In this document: positions 43,698 to 54,651 of the stretch, in pieces
How positions within the stretch are numbered: position 1 is the first letter of the stretch
Layout: each line of letters starts with the position of its first letter
Assembly (NCBI RefSeq): GCF_014191985.1
Contig: NZ_JACHXI010000001.1
Span: 248,001-312,000 of the forward strand
Direction: 5' to 3'
DNA: 64,000 nucleotides
From: Azomonas macrocytogenes
Lineage (GTDB): Bacteria; Pseudomonadota; Gammaproteobacteria; Pseudomonadales; Pseudomonadaceae
Notes under the pieces: model-generated
Databases searched by the model: none
Seen by the model: only the letters and a program-made list of their open reading frames with translations
Told to the model about the DNA's origin: nothing
Translations under genes and position numbers: made by a program

Positions 43698-45668
43698 TTA
43701 CGCCTGCGTAGCTTTTTGTAGGTGGGCCTGCTCGATGCGAGCGATTTCGTCTGGCTGCACGTAGAAGTCGATGTCGTAGTCGTAGGTGCGAATGATGAAA
43801 GTCGCCACCGCGCCCACGAATCCGATAATCGCCAGCCACCAGATATGCCAGATCAGTGCGAAGCCCAATACAGTGGCAAATGCCGACATGATCACAGCCA
43901 TGCCAGTATTCTTCGGCATATGAATGGGTTCATAGACTGTCGAAGGAGCCGGTAGTCCACCCCTCTTCTGCTCGTGGAAGGCATCCAGCTTGTCGCCACG
44001 TGGCAGCACAGCAAAGTTATAGAAAGGCGGCGGCGACGGGATCGACCACTCCAGTGTACGGCCATCCCATGGGTCGCCCGTCACATCGATATTCTTCTTC
44101 CGCTGAATGAAGCTAACCACCAGCTGTGCAACGATGAACGCAACACCCACGGCAATCAAGGCGACACCGACAACAGCGATCTGCATCCAGATCGTCCAGT
44201 CCGGATTATCGTAATGGTTCAAGCGACGGGTCATGCCCATGAAACCAAGCACGTACATCGGCGAGAAGGCGACATAGAAACCAACGATCCAGAACCAGAA
44301 GGCATATTTGCCAAGTTTATCGTTGAGCTTGAATCCCGTGGCTTTCGGAAACCAGTAGGTGATGCCTACCAGATAACCGAAGACGGCACCACCGATGATC
44401 ACAGTATGGAAATGCGCGACCAGGAACAAACTGTTGTGCAAGAGGAAGTCGGCCCCCGGAACAGCCATCAATACACCTGCCATGCCGCCGATGGAAAAGG
44501 TGATCAAAAAGCCCAGCGTGTAAAGGGTCATGCTGTTGATCTCCAGCCGGCCACGGTACATGGTGAACAGCCAAGTGAAGATCTTCACGCCAGTCGGCAC
44601 GGCAATGATCATAGTTGCAATGCCGAAGAAGGCATTGACGTTAGCGCCGGAGCCCATGGTGAAGAAATGGTGCAGCCAGACCACGAAGGACAGGAAGGCG
44701 ATCGCCATGGTAGCGATGACCATCGAGGTATAGCCGAACAGCGGCTTACGCGAGAACGTCGCTGCAACTTCCGAAAAGACACCGAATGCCGGCAGGATCA
44801 GGATATATACCTCGGGGTGACCCCAGGCCCAGAACAAGTTGACATACATCATCGGATTTCCACCCAGCTCGTTGGTGAAGAAGTGGAAATCCAGGTAGCG
44901 ATCAAGCGACAGCAAGGCCAGTGCGGCAGTGAGAATAGGGAAAGCACCGCAGATCAGGATGTTGGAGCAAAAAGCGGTCCACGTGAAGATAGGCATCTTC
45001 ATCAGCGTCATGCCTGGCGTACGCATCTTCAGGATGGTTACGACAAAGTTGACGCCAGTAAGCAAAGAGCCCAGTCCGGAGATCTGAATACTCCATATAT
45101 AGTAGTCGACCCCTACCCCGGGACTGTATTGCAACCCTGATAACGGTGGGTATGCGACCCAGCCGGTCTGGGCAAACTCGCCAACCGCCAGGGAAATGTT
45201 GACCAACACCACACCAGCAAGGAATAGCCAGAAGCTCAACGAGTTAAGGAAGGGGAATGCTACATCGCGTGCGCCGATCTGTAACGGCACTACGATGTTC
45301 ATCAAACCGCTGATCAATGGCATGGCCACGAAAATCAGCATGATCACACCGTGTGCGGTAAAAACCTGGTCGTAGTGTTCGGGAGGCAGAATGCCCGCGT
45401 TGTCACCATGAGACATCGCCAGGTGAGTACGCATCATGATCGCATCGGCAAAGCCGCGAACCAGCATGACCAGAGCCACGATGATGTACATGATGCCGAT
45501 TTTTTTATGATCTACCGAAGTGAGCCATTCTCTCCAAAGATAGCCCCAGGATTTAAAATAGGTTATCGCTGCAACTATTGCAGCTCCCAATATCGCCACC
45601 ACACAGACCGTATAGAAGATGATCGGCTCGTGGAACGGAATTGCATCTAAGGTAAGTTTTCCGAACAT
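43698..45668 (-). CDS. cyoB: Cytochrome o ubiquinol oxidase subunit I (CyoB)
   Basis: Catalytic subunit of 656 residues, about 15 membrane helices, carrying heme b, heme o3 and CuB. The reaction is four-electron reduction of oxygen by ubiquinol with proton pumping. Seen are the low-spin heme region ([22 protein letters not shown]), the CuB/Tyr cross-link motif in [17 protein letters not shown], the CuB histidines in [11 protein letters not shown], and the heme histidines in [14 protein letters not shown]. Highest similarity region of the operon to known bo3 oxidases. It begins directly after the cyoA stop. Confidence 0.98.
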   Translation of the reverse strand: MFGKLTLDAIPFHEPIIFYTVCVVAILGAAIVAAITYFKSWGYLWREWLTSVDHKKIGIMYIIVALVMLVRGFADAIMMRTHLAMSHGDNAGILPPEHYDQVFTAHGVIMLIFVAMPLISGLMNIVVPLQIGARDVAFPFLNSLSFWLFLAGVVLVNISLAVGEFAQTGWVAYPPLSGLQYSPGVGVDYYIWSIQISGLGSLLTGVNFVVTILKMRTPGMTLMKMPIFTWTAFCSNILICGAFPILTAALALLSLDRYLDFHFFTNELGGNPMMYVNLFWAWGHPEVYILILPAFGVFSEVAATFSRKPLFGYTSMVIATMAIAFLSFVVWLHHFFTMGSGANVNAFFGIATMIIAVPTGVKIFTWLFTMYRGRLEINSMTLYTLGFLITFSIGGMAGVLMAVPGADFLLHNSLFLVAHFHTVIIGGAVFGYLVGITYWFPKATGFKLNDKLGKYAFWFWIVGFYVAFSPMYVLGFMGMTRRLNHYDNPDWTIWMQIAVVGVALIAVGVAFIVAQLVVSFIQRKKNIDVTGDPWDGRTLEWSIPSPPPFYNFAVLPRGDKLDAFHEQKRGGLPAPSTVYEPIHMPKNTGMAVIMSAFATVLGFALIWHIWWLAIIGFVGAVATFIIRTYDYDIDFYVQPDEIARIEQAHLQKATQA

Positions 45669-46598
45669 TTATTCTTTCTCCACACCAACTTCGACAGGTG
45701 CAGCGGCACTCAGGGTTTTATTGGAATTAATGCCGACCACATACTGGTCTATCACTTGCTTGAACAAGCCCGGTTGGACTTGGGAATAATAAGTAACGGG
45801 ATGAATCGGATAACGGTGATTCACCATTTCTCCCGGCTTGGCCAACACCTTGAAACCATCGAAGTCAAGGGTATCGGACGATGCCTTGGCTTTGGCGACC
45901 CAACTATCGAAAGCTTCGCTGCTACCTACGTGGGCCTTGAAACGCATGGCAGAAAAACCGTTTCCGCTATAGTTGCCGGACTGGCCGAAATACTCACCCG
46001 GTTCGTTCGCGATCAGATTCAACTGAGTACGCTGACCGGCCATGGCATAGACCATGCCGCCAAGTTGAGGAACGGAGAAAGTATTCATGACCGTATCGGA
46101 AGTGATATGGAAGGTCACCGGTGTATTTTCCGGGAAAGCCAGCTCATTGACGGTGGCGATACCCTGCTCCGGATAGATAAACAACCACTTCCAGTTCAGC
46201 GACACTACTTCGACCTGCAGCGGCTTCACATCAGACTCGATCGGCTTATAGGGATCGAGTGAGTGGGTAGTCTTCCAGGTGACGACAGCCAGGATGGCAA
46301 CGATCAGAATCGGTACGCCCCAAACGACCGCCTCGATCTTGTAGGAATGCGCCCAGTCCGGAGCATAGGTAGCATCCTTGTTGGAGGCTCGGTAGCGCCA
46401 GGCAAACATGACAGTCATGACGATTGCCGGAATCACCACCAACAACATCAGGCCAATGGCCGTCAGGATCAGGTTGCGCTCCTGGATACCAATTTCACCC
46501 TTCGAATCAAAAAGGGCCCAACTACAACCACTTAACGAGGCTGCAGCCACTATCGTCAGAAGTGTTCGAAAATAATGATGATATTTCCTTTCTTTCAT
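45669..46598 (-). CDS. cyoA: Cytochrome o ubiquinol oxidase subunit II (CyoA)
   Basis: Lipoprotein subunit II of the bo3 oxidase, 309 residues. ATG 46598 (MKERKYHHYFRTLLTIVAAASLSGCSWALF) is preceded by AAGGG at good spacing and gives a lipobox (LSGC). Two membrane helices and a cupredoxin-like periplasmic domain follow (WKWLFIYPEQGIATVNELAFPENTPV). The domain lacks the cysteine pair of the CuA site, as expected for a quinol rather than cytochrome c oxidase. First gene of cyoABCDE. Confidence 0.96.
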   Translation of the reverse strand: MKERKYHHYFRTLLTIVAAASLSGCSWALFDSKGEIGIQERNLILTAIGLMLLVVIPAIVMTVMFAWRYRASNKDATYAPDWAHSYKIEAVVWGVPILIVAILAVVTWKTTHSLDPYKPIESDVKPLQVEVVSLNWKWLFIYPEQGIATVNELAFPENTPVTFHITSDTVMNTFSVPQLGGMVYAMAGQRTQLNLIANEPGEYFGQSGNYSGNGFSAMRFKAHVGSSEAFDSWVAKAKASSDTLDFDGFKVLAKPGEMVNHRYPIHPVTYYSQVQPGLFKQVIDQYVVGINSNKTLSAAAPVEVGVEKE

Positions 46599-47432
46599 TT
46601 CACGCCCTTCAGCAAAGTGATATCCCATACATCGATTGTTGTTCGGCCTGACCCAGCGGATAAGCAAGCTGCTTCTTTGAGGCGACGCCCATATGGTCAG
46701 AAAGCTTTACCACTATATGCCAGCCCACCATGTTAAGTAGATAACGCGATATATAACGATAGGGATCGTGCTGCCCGAGGATTTTAAGGCGTGAAGACAA
46801 AACCACAATTGTTAATACCGCAACTGTCAATCAACACGGACGAACTAATCCAGCGCTGACAATTTTATCTTGATACTTATCAGGAAGAACTTGCATCGAA
46901 ATCGATAGCCAAATCTCAAAGACTGTCAAGCATAGCCAAAATTGATCGACTTACCATTGAGTTAGAACAATATTCAGGCACGCCGATCAAAGGTGGCACT
47001 TCGATACCAAGCAATAGTTATCACCAAACCGCAGCAGCAGAGTTAAACACGCTGCTGGGATAATACTTCTTGACCCGAATAGTCAAGTGCGACACTTGGC
47101 TATATCACACGCGATTCTTCAAGGTGAATCCTGATCATAAAGGGAGCCACTGGCATGCTTCGCGCCACACAAAGGGACACTCGAGAAAACCATGCGGGTT
47201 GGTAGGTGGATTCAATATCGACGGCCTACCAACGCTCATTGAGCGTGCAATTATCAGGGCCGGAGCCCGCATCAAGGAGCACTCCGTTTTGCCAAGCTCC
47301 CGATAAACGAGCAAAATTCCCCATACTGCCAAGCCAAGCAATGCTGGCCGAATGTCCTGGCAACGTGCAAGATACCCAGCCTGCCAAACCAAGGCCGTAT
47401 CGCCTTACCCAGCGACACTTGAGGAGCAATCA
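46599..47432. other. Long intergenic region between cyoA and a divergent membrane-protein gene
   Basis: The 834 bases hold no convincing gene. The left part must contain the cyo promoter. The right part has a possible 16-codon ORF with a good ribosome site (AAAGGGAG; ATG 47155, stop 47203-47205). Its stop lies within the 5' arm of a 9-bp hairpin (GTTGGTAGG 47198-47206 with CCTACCAAC 47225-47233). Codon content beyond that looks non-coding on both strands. Confidence 0.5.
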
Positions 47433-48368
47433 ATGATAAAAAGGAGCAATGCCGTCTGGACTGTGGTCGGAACCACGGCGGTGCTGCTGTCCGGTTATCT
47501 CCTTTACAAGGAGATACGCACCATATCCTTGACAGAATTGGCTGACAGTCTTAAAGCCATCAGCGTAATACACTGGATACTAGCTGGACTCTCAACCCTG
47601 GGAGCCTACGCAGCACTGGCTTGGTACGATCGCATTGCGATGGCTCATCTGGGCAAGAAAATTTCATGGTGGTTTATTGCGCTCTGCTCGTTCACTACCT
47701 ATGCCTTGGCACACAATATAGGTGCCTCAGTATTTTCCGGCGCAGTAGTACGCTATAGAGCGTATCGCAGCAAAGGAATGACGCCTCAAGAAATTGGCAT
47801 ACTAATTGTCTTCTGTTCATTGACCTTCGTACTTGGCACGCTATTGGCTTCAAGCGTAGTTTTACTCTTTAAGCCAGAACTGCTCAATCGACTGATTAGC
47901 ATCGAGCCATGGATTGCCCAAGTCATCGCCGTCATATTGCTAACGCTGATTGCCTTTTACGTGTTGGGCTCTATTCGCCAAAAGATGCCATTAAAGCTTT
48001 GGAGTCTAAGCATCGACTACCCAAAGCTACCTATCGTGGCAAGACAGCTTCTTGCTGGCCCTCTTGAATTATTATGTGCTGCAGCGATCATCTATTTCGC
48101 CTTACCGGCTCAAAATAATCCTGGTTATCTCATAGTGCTCGGTATCTTTCTTGCTTCATTTTCTCTGGCTTTACTTTCACACGCACCAGGTGGACTTGGC
48201 GTACTCGAAGTTACATTTCTTGCGGCACTCCCGGAAATGCAGAAAGTCGACGTCCTTGCTTCACTGATCGTCTTTCGCGGGTTATATCTGTTGCTGCCTT
48301 TTGCCCTGGCTATTGTGGTTGTCATCGCATTCGAGATTACCCAATGGATCGAAAGATCCTCAAAATAG
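47433..48368 (+). CDS. YbhN/UPF0104-family integral membrane protein
   Basis: A 311-residue protein with about eight membrane helices that resembles the membrane domain of lysylphosphatidylglycerol synthases and flippases (AglD/YbhN group). Visible family-like stretches are YALAHNIGASVFSGAVVRYRAYRSKGMTPQEI and SLALLSHAPGGLGVLEVTFLAALPE. The start at 47433 (MIKRSNAVWTVVG) follows GAGGAG; the frame is open for 27 more codons upstream with no protein character. It lacks the soluble aminoacyl-transferase domain of MprF, so lipid aminoacylation is not supported. A lipid-handling role is only inferred. Confidence 0.75.
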   Translation: MIKRSNAVWTVVGTTAVLLSGYLLYKEIRTISLTELADSLKAISVIHWILAGLSTLGAYAALAWYDRIAMAHLGKKISWWFIALCSFTTYALAHNIGASVFSGAVVRYRAYRSKGMTPQEIGILIVFCSLTFVLGTLLASSVVLLFKPELLNRLISIEPWIAQVIAVILLTLIAFYVLGSIRQKMPLKLWSLSIDYPKLPIVARQLLAGPLELLCAAAIIYFALPAQNNPGYLIVLGIFLASFSLALLSHAPGGLGVLEVTFLAALPEMQKVDVLASLIVFRGLYLLLPFALAIVVVIAFEITQWIERSSK

Positions 48369-48474
48369 GATCATTCACGCCTTCGTTGAACATACCAATG
48401 AAAGCTGTCAAAGCTGCCGAATCAAGTACAGTGCAAAAAAATGACACCGCCATCCAATCCAGACCTCGATATCC

Positions 48475-49200
48475 ATGACAGATACACGGCACACCCCTGA
48501 ACATCAACCACGCCCACTGGTAGATGTAATGATCAGCGTTCTGCTTCCTTCATTGATAATGATGAAGCTAAGCAATGAACAATATCTCGGCGCCGACGGG
48601 GCCCTCATGTTTGCCCTGGCCTTCCCTCTGGGCTGGGGCCTCCTTGAATTGGTAAAATATCGCAAATTCAACTGGATCGCTTTGCTTGGATTGATCAGTG
48701 TATTGCTCACAGGAAGCATTGGGCTCCTGCGTCTGGATACGCAATGGCTGGCCATAAAGGAAGCAGCCGTTCCCGGCATCATAGGCATAGCAATTCTGAT
48801 CTCTACCCAGACTCGCTACCCGCTGATACGAACCTTGCTCTACAACCCCAAAGTGCTCAACGTTAAAAAAATCCATGAACACTTAGAGCGAGGAGGCCAT
48901 ACAAAGCAGTTCGAGAAACGATTGATGTATGCCACCTACTGGCTAAGTGGCACATTTTTTTTCTCATCGGCCATGAACTACATATTAGCCAAGTGGCTCG
49001 TACATAGCCCATCAGGAAGCGAGGCATTCAACAACGAACTAGGGCGCATGACGCTACTCAGCTATCCAATGATAGCGATCCCAAGCACATTGATGATGGT
49101 GGCAATCTTCTATTATCTCTGGCGTACCATACACAGCCTGACCGGCTTGAGTCTGGAAGAAATCATGGCTCGACCAACTAAAGATAAAGAGCAGCGCTGA
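48475..49200 (+). CDS. VC0807-like multi-pass membrane protein, function unknown
   Basis: A 241-residue protein with about six hydrophobic segments (VMISVLLPSLIMMKL, GALMFALAFPLGWGLLELV, IALLGLISVLLTGSIGLL, AAVPGIIGIAILIS, ATYWLSGTFFFSSAMNYILAKWLV, LSYPMIAIPSTLMMVAIFYYLW). The pattern resembles the VC0807 family, recalled rather than searched. It starts about 105 bases after the YbhN-like gene and may share its transcript. No catalytic motif is seen. Confidence 0.6.
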   Translation: MTDTRHTPEHQPRPLVDVMISVLLPSLIMMKLSNEQYLGADGALMFALAFPLGWGLLELVKYRKFNWIALLGLISVLLTGSIGLLRLDTQWLAIKEAAVPGIIGIAILISTQTRYPLIRTLLYNPKVLNVKKIHEHLERGGHTKQFEKRLMYATYWLSGTFFFSSAMNYILAKWLVHSPSGSEAFNNELGRMTLLSYPMIAIPSTLMMVAIFYYLWRTIHSLTGLSLEEIMARPTKDKEQR

Positions 49201-49395
49201 AACCGAACAGATCAAGGCTGAGACTCATCAGGCAATCGATTACTCACATCTCGAATATCGCCATCCAGAAGCTGCCATAAAACTAGGCACGCTGCATGAG
49301 CAGTTGCGTCTCATCACATCTAGCTTTTAGCTTTGTCCCCCAGCCCCTGAAAAACGGGGCCAATCTCTAATTTCTTCCTATATTCAGTATCCAAA

Positions 49396-49427
49396 TATTG
49401 CAAAAAAATTAACCATTTTTTGCAATA
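49396..49427. promoter_or_regulatory. Perfect 12-bp inverted repeat upstream of the OprD-type porin
   Basis: TATTGCAAAAAA (49396-49407) and TTTTTTGCAATA (49416-49427) are exact inverse complements separated by 8 bases, 100 bases before the porin ATG. The position suits an operator for a dimeric regulator. It could instead act as a weak bidirectional terminator for the gene upstream, since the 3' arm is T-rich. The rest of the 49201-49527 gap is AT-rich with no gene. Confidence 0.5.
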
Positions 49428-49527
49428 CCACTAAAATTTTGCAGACAAGCCTTGGATTTTATATTTCCATTTGCTACAAGACTTTGCGTCTCGTGATCGC
49501 TATATACCTTAATAAAGAGAATTCATT

Positions 49528-50889
49528 ATGAAAAAAGCCTTTTCTGCTTTTGCCATGGCTACTGGTGCTTTAGGTCAGTTGCTGTCAGGTGAAGCAAGCG
49601 CAGAATTTCTGAAAGACAGCAAGCTGTCGCTTTCGACCAGAAACTTTTATTACAATCAGGACACTCGCAACGAGAACGGTCTGAGCAATACACCCCGATT
49701 CGATGAATGGGGTCAGGCCTTCACGGTTGATTACAGATCGGGCTTCACCGAAGGCAAGGTAGGCTTCGGTCTTGACCTGTTGGGCCTGTATGGCATCCGC
49801 CTGGATGATGGCGGTCGCGCCGGCAAGCCAGGCGAAGATCGCCAGCCAGGCTCCGTTTTCCCCTTGGAAAGCAATGGCAAGGCAACACGAGGTTTTGGCA
49901 GGCTGGGCGTAACAGCCAAAATGCGCTTCTCTAATACGCTTGTGCAATATGGCACCTTGAAACCCAAACTTCCTGTCGTGATTGCAAACGACGGACGCCT
50001 CCTCCCGCAAACCTACGAGGGTGGTCAAGTTACCGTAAACGAAATCAAGGATTTGACCTTCATTGCAGGTAAGCTTGAACACTCATCTGAGCGAAACTCC
50101 AGCAATAGGGACAGCTTGTCTATTGAGGGGTCCAACAATCGCAGTAACAGCCTTCATCAAGAAAGTAATGAATTCTATTATGGTGGCTTTGACTACAAAC
50201 CCATGAAGAACTTGTTGGCTCAGTATTATTACGGTGAGCTGAAGGACTTCTACAAACAACACTTCTTTGGCTTGATTCATGATCTGGCATTGCCAGCAGG
50301 TTCGCTTAAAACCGACCTACGCTACTTCTACAGCGAGTCGGATGGGGAAAACTCCAGCCGCTCCGGGCGGGCCGAAGGTTACCGCGCAGCGGGTTACTGG
50401 GGAACAGGCGACTCTCACCGCTATGAAGTAGACAACAAACTCTGGAGTGCGATGTTTACCTACAGCCTGGGCGGCCATCAAATCGGCGCGGGCTATCAGA
50501 AAATTACCGGCAAGAGTGACTTCCCACATCTTAACCAAGGTGGCGGACGCGTTCTGTATTTGATCACCGATGCACAGATGCACAAGTTTCACAACTCCGG
50601 TGAAAATACCTGGGTAGCAAAATATGCATATGACTTCGCAGCCATTGGCGTGCCTGGATTGAAAGCCAGCTTGACCTACCTCAGTGGCGACGATATCGAT
50701 GATTCTGGTAGTGACAAAAAAGAATGGGAGCGAGACACACGACTTGATTACGTCTTTCAGGACGGAATGCTCAAAGGACTGGGACTCACCTGGATGTATG
50801 GTGTATGGCGCGGTAACGACACCAATCCTGGTTCACGAGACAAAGACGAAAATCGTCTGATTGCCAACTACACACTGCCTATTTTCTAA
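49528..50889 (+). CDS. OprD-family outer-membrane porin
   Basis: Substrate-specific porin of 453 residues, predicted 18-stranded barrel. A signal peptide (MKKAFSAFAMATGALGQLLSGEASA) is followed by the family N-terminus EFLKDSKLSLSTRNFYYNQD. Typical later features are WGQAFTVDYRSGFTEGKVGFGLDLLGLYGIRLD, KMRFSNTLVQYGTLKPKLPVV and a C-terminal strand ending in Phe (ENRLIANYTLPIF). OprD proteins take up basic amino acids, aromatic acids or other carboxylates; the substrate cannot be read here. It is monocistronic, with a terminator behind and an inverted repeat in front. Confidence 0.92.
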   Translation: MKKAFSAFAMATGALGQLLSGEASAEFLKDSKLSLSTRNFYYNQDTRNENGLSNTPRFDEWGQAFTVDYRSGFTEGKVGFGLDLLGLYGIRLDDGGRAGKPGEDRQPGSVFPLESNGKATRGFGRLGVTAKMRFSNTLVQYGTLKPKLPVVIANDGRLLPQTYEGGQVTVNEIKDLTFIAGKLEHSSERNSSNRDSLSIEGSNNRSNSLHQESNEFYYGGFDYKPMKNLLAQYYYGELKDFYKQHFFGLIHDLALPAGSLKTDLRYFYSESDGENSSRSGRAEGYRAAGYWGTGDSHRYEVDNKLWSAMFTYSLGGHQIGAGYQKITGKSDFPHLNQGGGRVLYLITDAQMHKFHNSGENTWVAKYAYDFAAIGVPGLKASLTYLSGDDIDDSGSDKKEWERDTRLDYVFQDGMLKGLGLTWMYGVWRGNDTNPGSRDKDENRLIANYTLPIF

Positions 50890-50912
50890 ACGTTAAGCTA
50901 CAGACAGTTTTC

Positions 50913-50947
50913 AAGGTCAGCATTCTATCTGAAGACTGGCCTTTTTT
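50913..50947 (+). terminator. Rho-independent terminator after the porin gene
   Basis: AAGGTCAG (50913-50920) pairs with CTGGCCTT (50936-50943), eight pairs with one G-T, and is followed by a T run. The remaining bases to 51213 are AT-rich and show no gene; the epimerase gene's promoter must lie there. Confidence 0.7.
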
Positions 50948-51213
50948 ACTTTATTCCCCTCGCCAAAATCATCAGTACCTTATTGAATCAGCTTAACTTT
51001 TAGCTGTTATCGACTCATATAATCCATTTTTTCATTGAACCAGAGCGCTTCAATATTGCCTAAAGCCGACCAGATCGGACCGAAAGCAGGCATGCTTTTT
51101 GCCCATATTTAAAGCAATCAATAACTAGTCATTGTTCCTCGACATCCTCGCCAGCCAGAATAGCGGCCGCTACACTAACTCGATGGCGCTTTACGATTAA
51201 GGAAATATTGCTA

Positions 51214-52173
51214 ATGCAACGTACTCTTATAACCGGAGCAAACGGTTTCGTTGGCCAGGCGCTATGCAAAACCTTGCAGCAAGCTGGCCATCATGTCATC
51301 GCATTAAGCAGCAAGGCTTCCGGCTCCGCATCTTCGGCAAATGAACATCTGCAATGCGATATTCGCGATACTGAAGCACTCGCATTCCGCGTTGCCCAGG
51401 CAGCGCCAACTCACGTCGTACACCTAGCCGCCATCACTTACGTCCCTGCCAGCTTCGAGAATCCATTGCCTACCTGGCAAACCAATGTCATGGGCAGCGT
51501 CAATTTGCTTGAAGCCGTACGTCGCCATGCCCCCAAAGCATTCATGCTTTTTGTCAGTTCCTCGGAAGTATACGGAGCGACATTCAAACAGGGGTCTACT
51601 CTTGACGAAAACAGCCCCTGCCAGCCATTGAATCCCTATGCTGCAAGCAAACTGGCCGCAGAGGTAGCTTTTGCTGAATATTTCCGCCAGGGAATGCCCG
51701 GCGTCATTGCCAGACCATTCAATCATATAGGTGCGCAACAATCTCCTGACTTCGTCACGTCATCCTTTGCCAAGCAAATTGCCTTGATCGAAGCCGGCAA
51801 ACAGCCTCCACAAATACATGTCGGCAACCTTGAGGCCAGTCGAGATTTTTTAGATGTTCGTGATGTGTGCAATGCTTATCGACGGTTGCTTGAGCTTGCT
51901 GAACGCCCAAGAGATTATCCTTCGCGCGTTAACATTGCTTCCGGTCGCCCACGCAAAATCCAGGAAATCCTGGATGAATTGCTTGGTATGAGCCAATGCC
52001 ACATAGAAGTGATCAAGGATCCTGCGCGGATGCGCCCATCCGACATCCCTTTCGCAGCAGGCAATATCCAGCTACTTCAGCAACTGACTGACTGGAGCCC
52101 AACAGTGGACCTGCACGAGACGCTAGCCGACCTGCTTGATCATTGGAGAACCCTGGTTGCGCACAGCCAGTAA
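51214..52173 (+). CDS. NAD(P)-dependent sugar-nucleotide epimerase/reductase (Rmd/GMD-like SDR)
   Basis: Extended short-chain dehydrogenase of 319 residues. The Rossmann motif TGANGFVGQAL is at residues about 8-18, SSSEVYGA precedes the catalytic YxxxK in NPYAASKLAAE, and the later ARPFNHIGAQQSPDFVTSSFAKQ stretch resembles GDP-4-keto-6-deoxy-mannose reductases that make GDP-rhamnose. ATG 51214 is chosen over a TTG two codons before, because AAGGA is then 9 bases upstream. It stands alone, so its role in LPS or exopolysaccharide synthesis is inferred from the family. Confidence 0.82.
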   Translation: MQRTLITGANGFVGQALCKTLQQAGHHVIALSSKASGSASSANEHLQCDIRDTEALAFRVAQAAPTHVVHLAAITYVPASFENPLPTWQTNVMGSVNLLEAVRRHAPKAFMLFVSSSEVYGATFKQGSTLDENSPCQPLNPYAASKLAAEVAFAEYFRQGMPGVIARPFNHIGAQQSPDFVTSSFAKQIALIEAGKQPPQIHVGNLEASRDFLDVRDVCNAYRRLLELAERPRDYPSRVNIASGRPRKIQEILDELLGMSQCHIEVIKDPARMRPSDIPFAAGNIQLLQQLTDWSPTVDLHETLADLLDHWRTLVAHSQ

Positions 52174-52289
52174 CTAAAACCTTGATGCAACCATTTGCCA
52201 TTGTCCTCTCATAAAGCCGAAACCGCCTCTTGAATTAGACGGTTTCAGTCGAGCACATATAGCAGCTCAGCTACCTATGGTTGGATAAA

Positions 52290-52718
52290 TCAGGCAGGCA
52301 CACCGAGAATTACGCTCGAAGCCTTGATCACTGCACTGGCAGAAGAACCCGGCTTGAGGCCCAACTCCGCAACCGCATCCTTGGTCACGATCGAAGTGAC
52401 CTCGGTACCGCCCGGCAAGGCCAGGGTAACTTCGGTATTGACCGAACCAGCCTCAATCGACTTGACGGTACCAGTCAGAATATTACGGGCAGAAAGGCGT
52501 ATATCGCTACCCTCCGTCAGCAGCATGACCCAAGGTGCCTTGACGATGGCAGCTACTTCCTTGCCCTGAGCTAGATCAAGCGATTTGACGCTATCCATGG
52601 TGACTACGGCCACCAGTGTATCGCCCCCTCCCAGATCGATATCAATCTTGGCATTTACCGCGCCAGCCTGAAGGGCACTGATTTTACCTTTGAATACATT
52701 ACGAGCACTGATTTTCAT
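52290..52718 (-). CDS. Molybdate-binding protein with two Mop (TOBE) domains (molbindin)
   Basis: A 142-residue cytoplasmic protein built of two tandem Mop domains, each beginning with a SARN motif: MKISARNVFKGKISALQAGAVNAKIDI and IRLSARNILTGTVKSIEAGSVNTEV. Proteins of this type (ModG/MopII group) bind and store molybdate as oligomers. The gene is divergent from modE with about 195 bases between starts, so it probably shares the ModE-controlled regulatory region. Confidence 0.9.
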   Translation of the reverse strand: MKISARNVFKGKISALQAGAVNAKIDIDLGGGDTLVAVVTMDSVKSLDLAQGKEVAAIVKAPWVMLLTEGSDIRLSARNILTGTVKSIEAGSVNTEVTLALPGGTEVTSIVTKDAVAELGLKPGSSASAVIKASSVILGVPA

Positions 52719-52863
52719 GAGCTTTTCTCCAGTATTAATGTAGAATCCGAAACATTATCTATGTAACGAACTACACATATAGTTGTAGGTAACCCTACAC
52801 CCCGTTGTGAGAAAAATCATAGCTAAAGCTTTTATTAGGCTGGAACCATAGCAAATCACCAAA

Positions 52864-52887
52864 CGCTATATTGCTTACTACATATAA
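52864..52887. promoter_or_regulatory. Possible ModE operator upstream of modE
   Basis: The left half CGCTATATT matches the ModE half-site CGYTATATA at 8 of 9 positions; after 6 bases the right half TACATATAA matches at about 6 of 9. It lies about 25 bases before the modE ATG, where autoregulation would act. The match is by eye, and the right half is weak. Confidence 0.35.
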
Positions 52888-52912
52888 ATTGAAACGTATC
52901 AATCGAGACAAT

Positions 52913-54513
<1,601 letters not shown>

Positions 54514-54600
54514 CCCTTTCCTAATTGCCGAGTCACACACAGAAAATAGCAATTCATCAACTTCTGCAAAAGCATTGTTGACTCGGCATACTCCCGTTAG

Positions 54601-54636
54601 CCCAGCCGAGCAGCCTAAAAGGACTGCTCGGCTGGG
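54601..54636 (+). other. Strong 13-bp RNA hairpin between modA and modB
   Basis: CCCAGCCGAGCAG and CTGCTCGGCTGGG pair perfectly around a 10-base loop. No T run follows, so it is not a standard terminator. The end of the 3' arm merges with GGGGGAG, the likely modB ribosome site, 12 bases before the ATG at 54652. It may protect the 3' end of modA mRNA and lower modB expression, giving more binding protein than permease. Confidence 0.7.
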
Positions 54637-54651
54637 GGAGCTACAGCAATA

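Noticed and set aside
43974-45140. A 388-codon plus-strand open frame opposite cyoB
   Set aside because: Extremely rich in His, Asp and Gln, as expected for antisense of a membrane protein; no start signal.
46750-46760. TATATAACGAT in the cyoA upstream region, identical to one half of the E. coli ModE site
   Set aside because: The other half-site is poor (about 6 of 11) and there is no known reason for ModE to control the bo3 oxidase; one 11-mer in AT-rich DNA is weak evidence.
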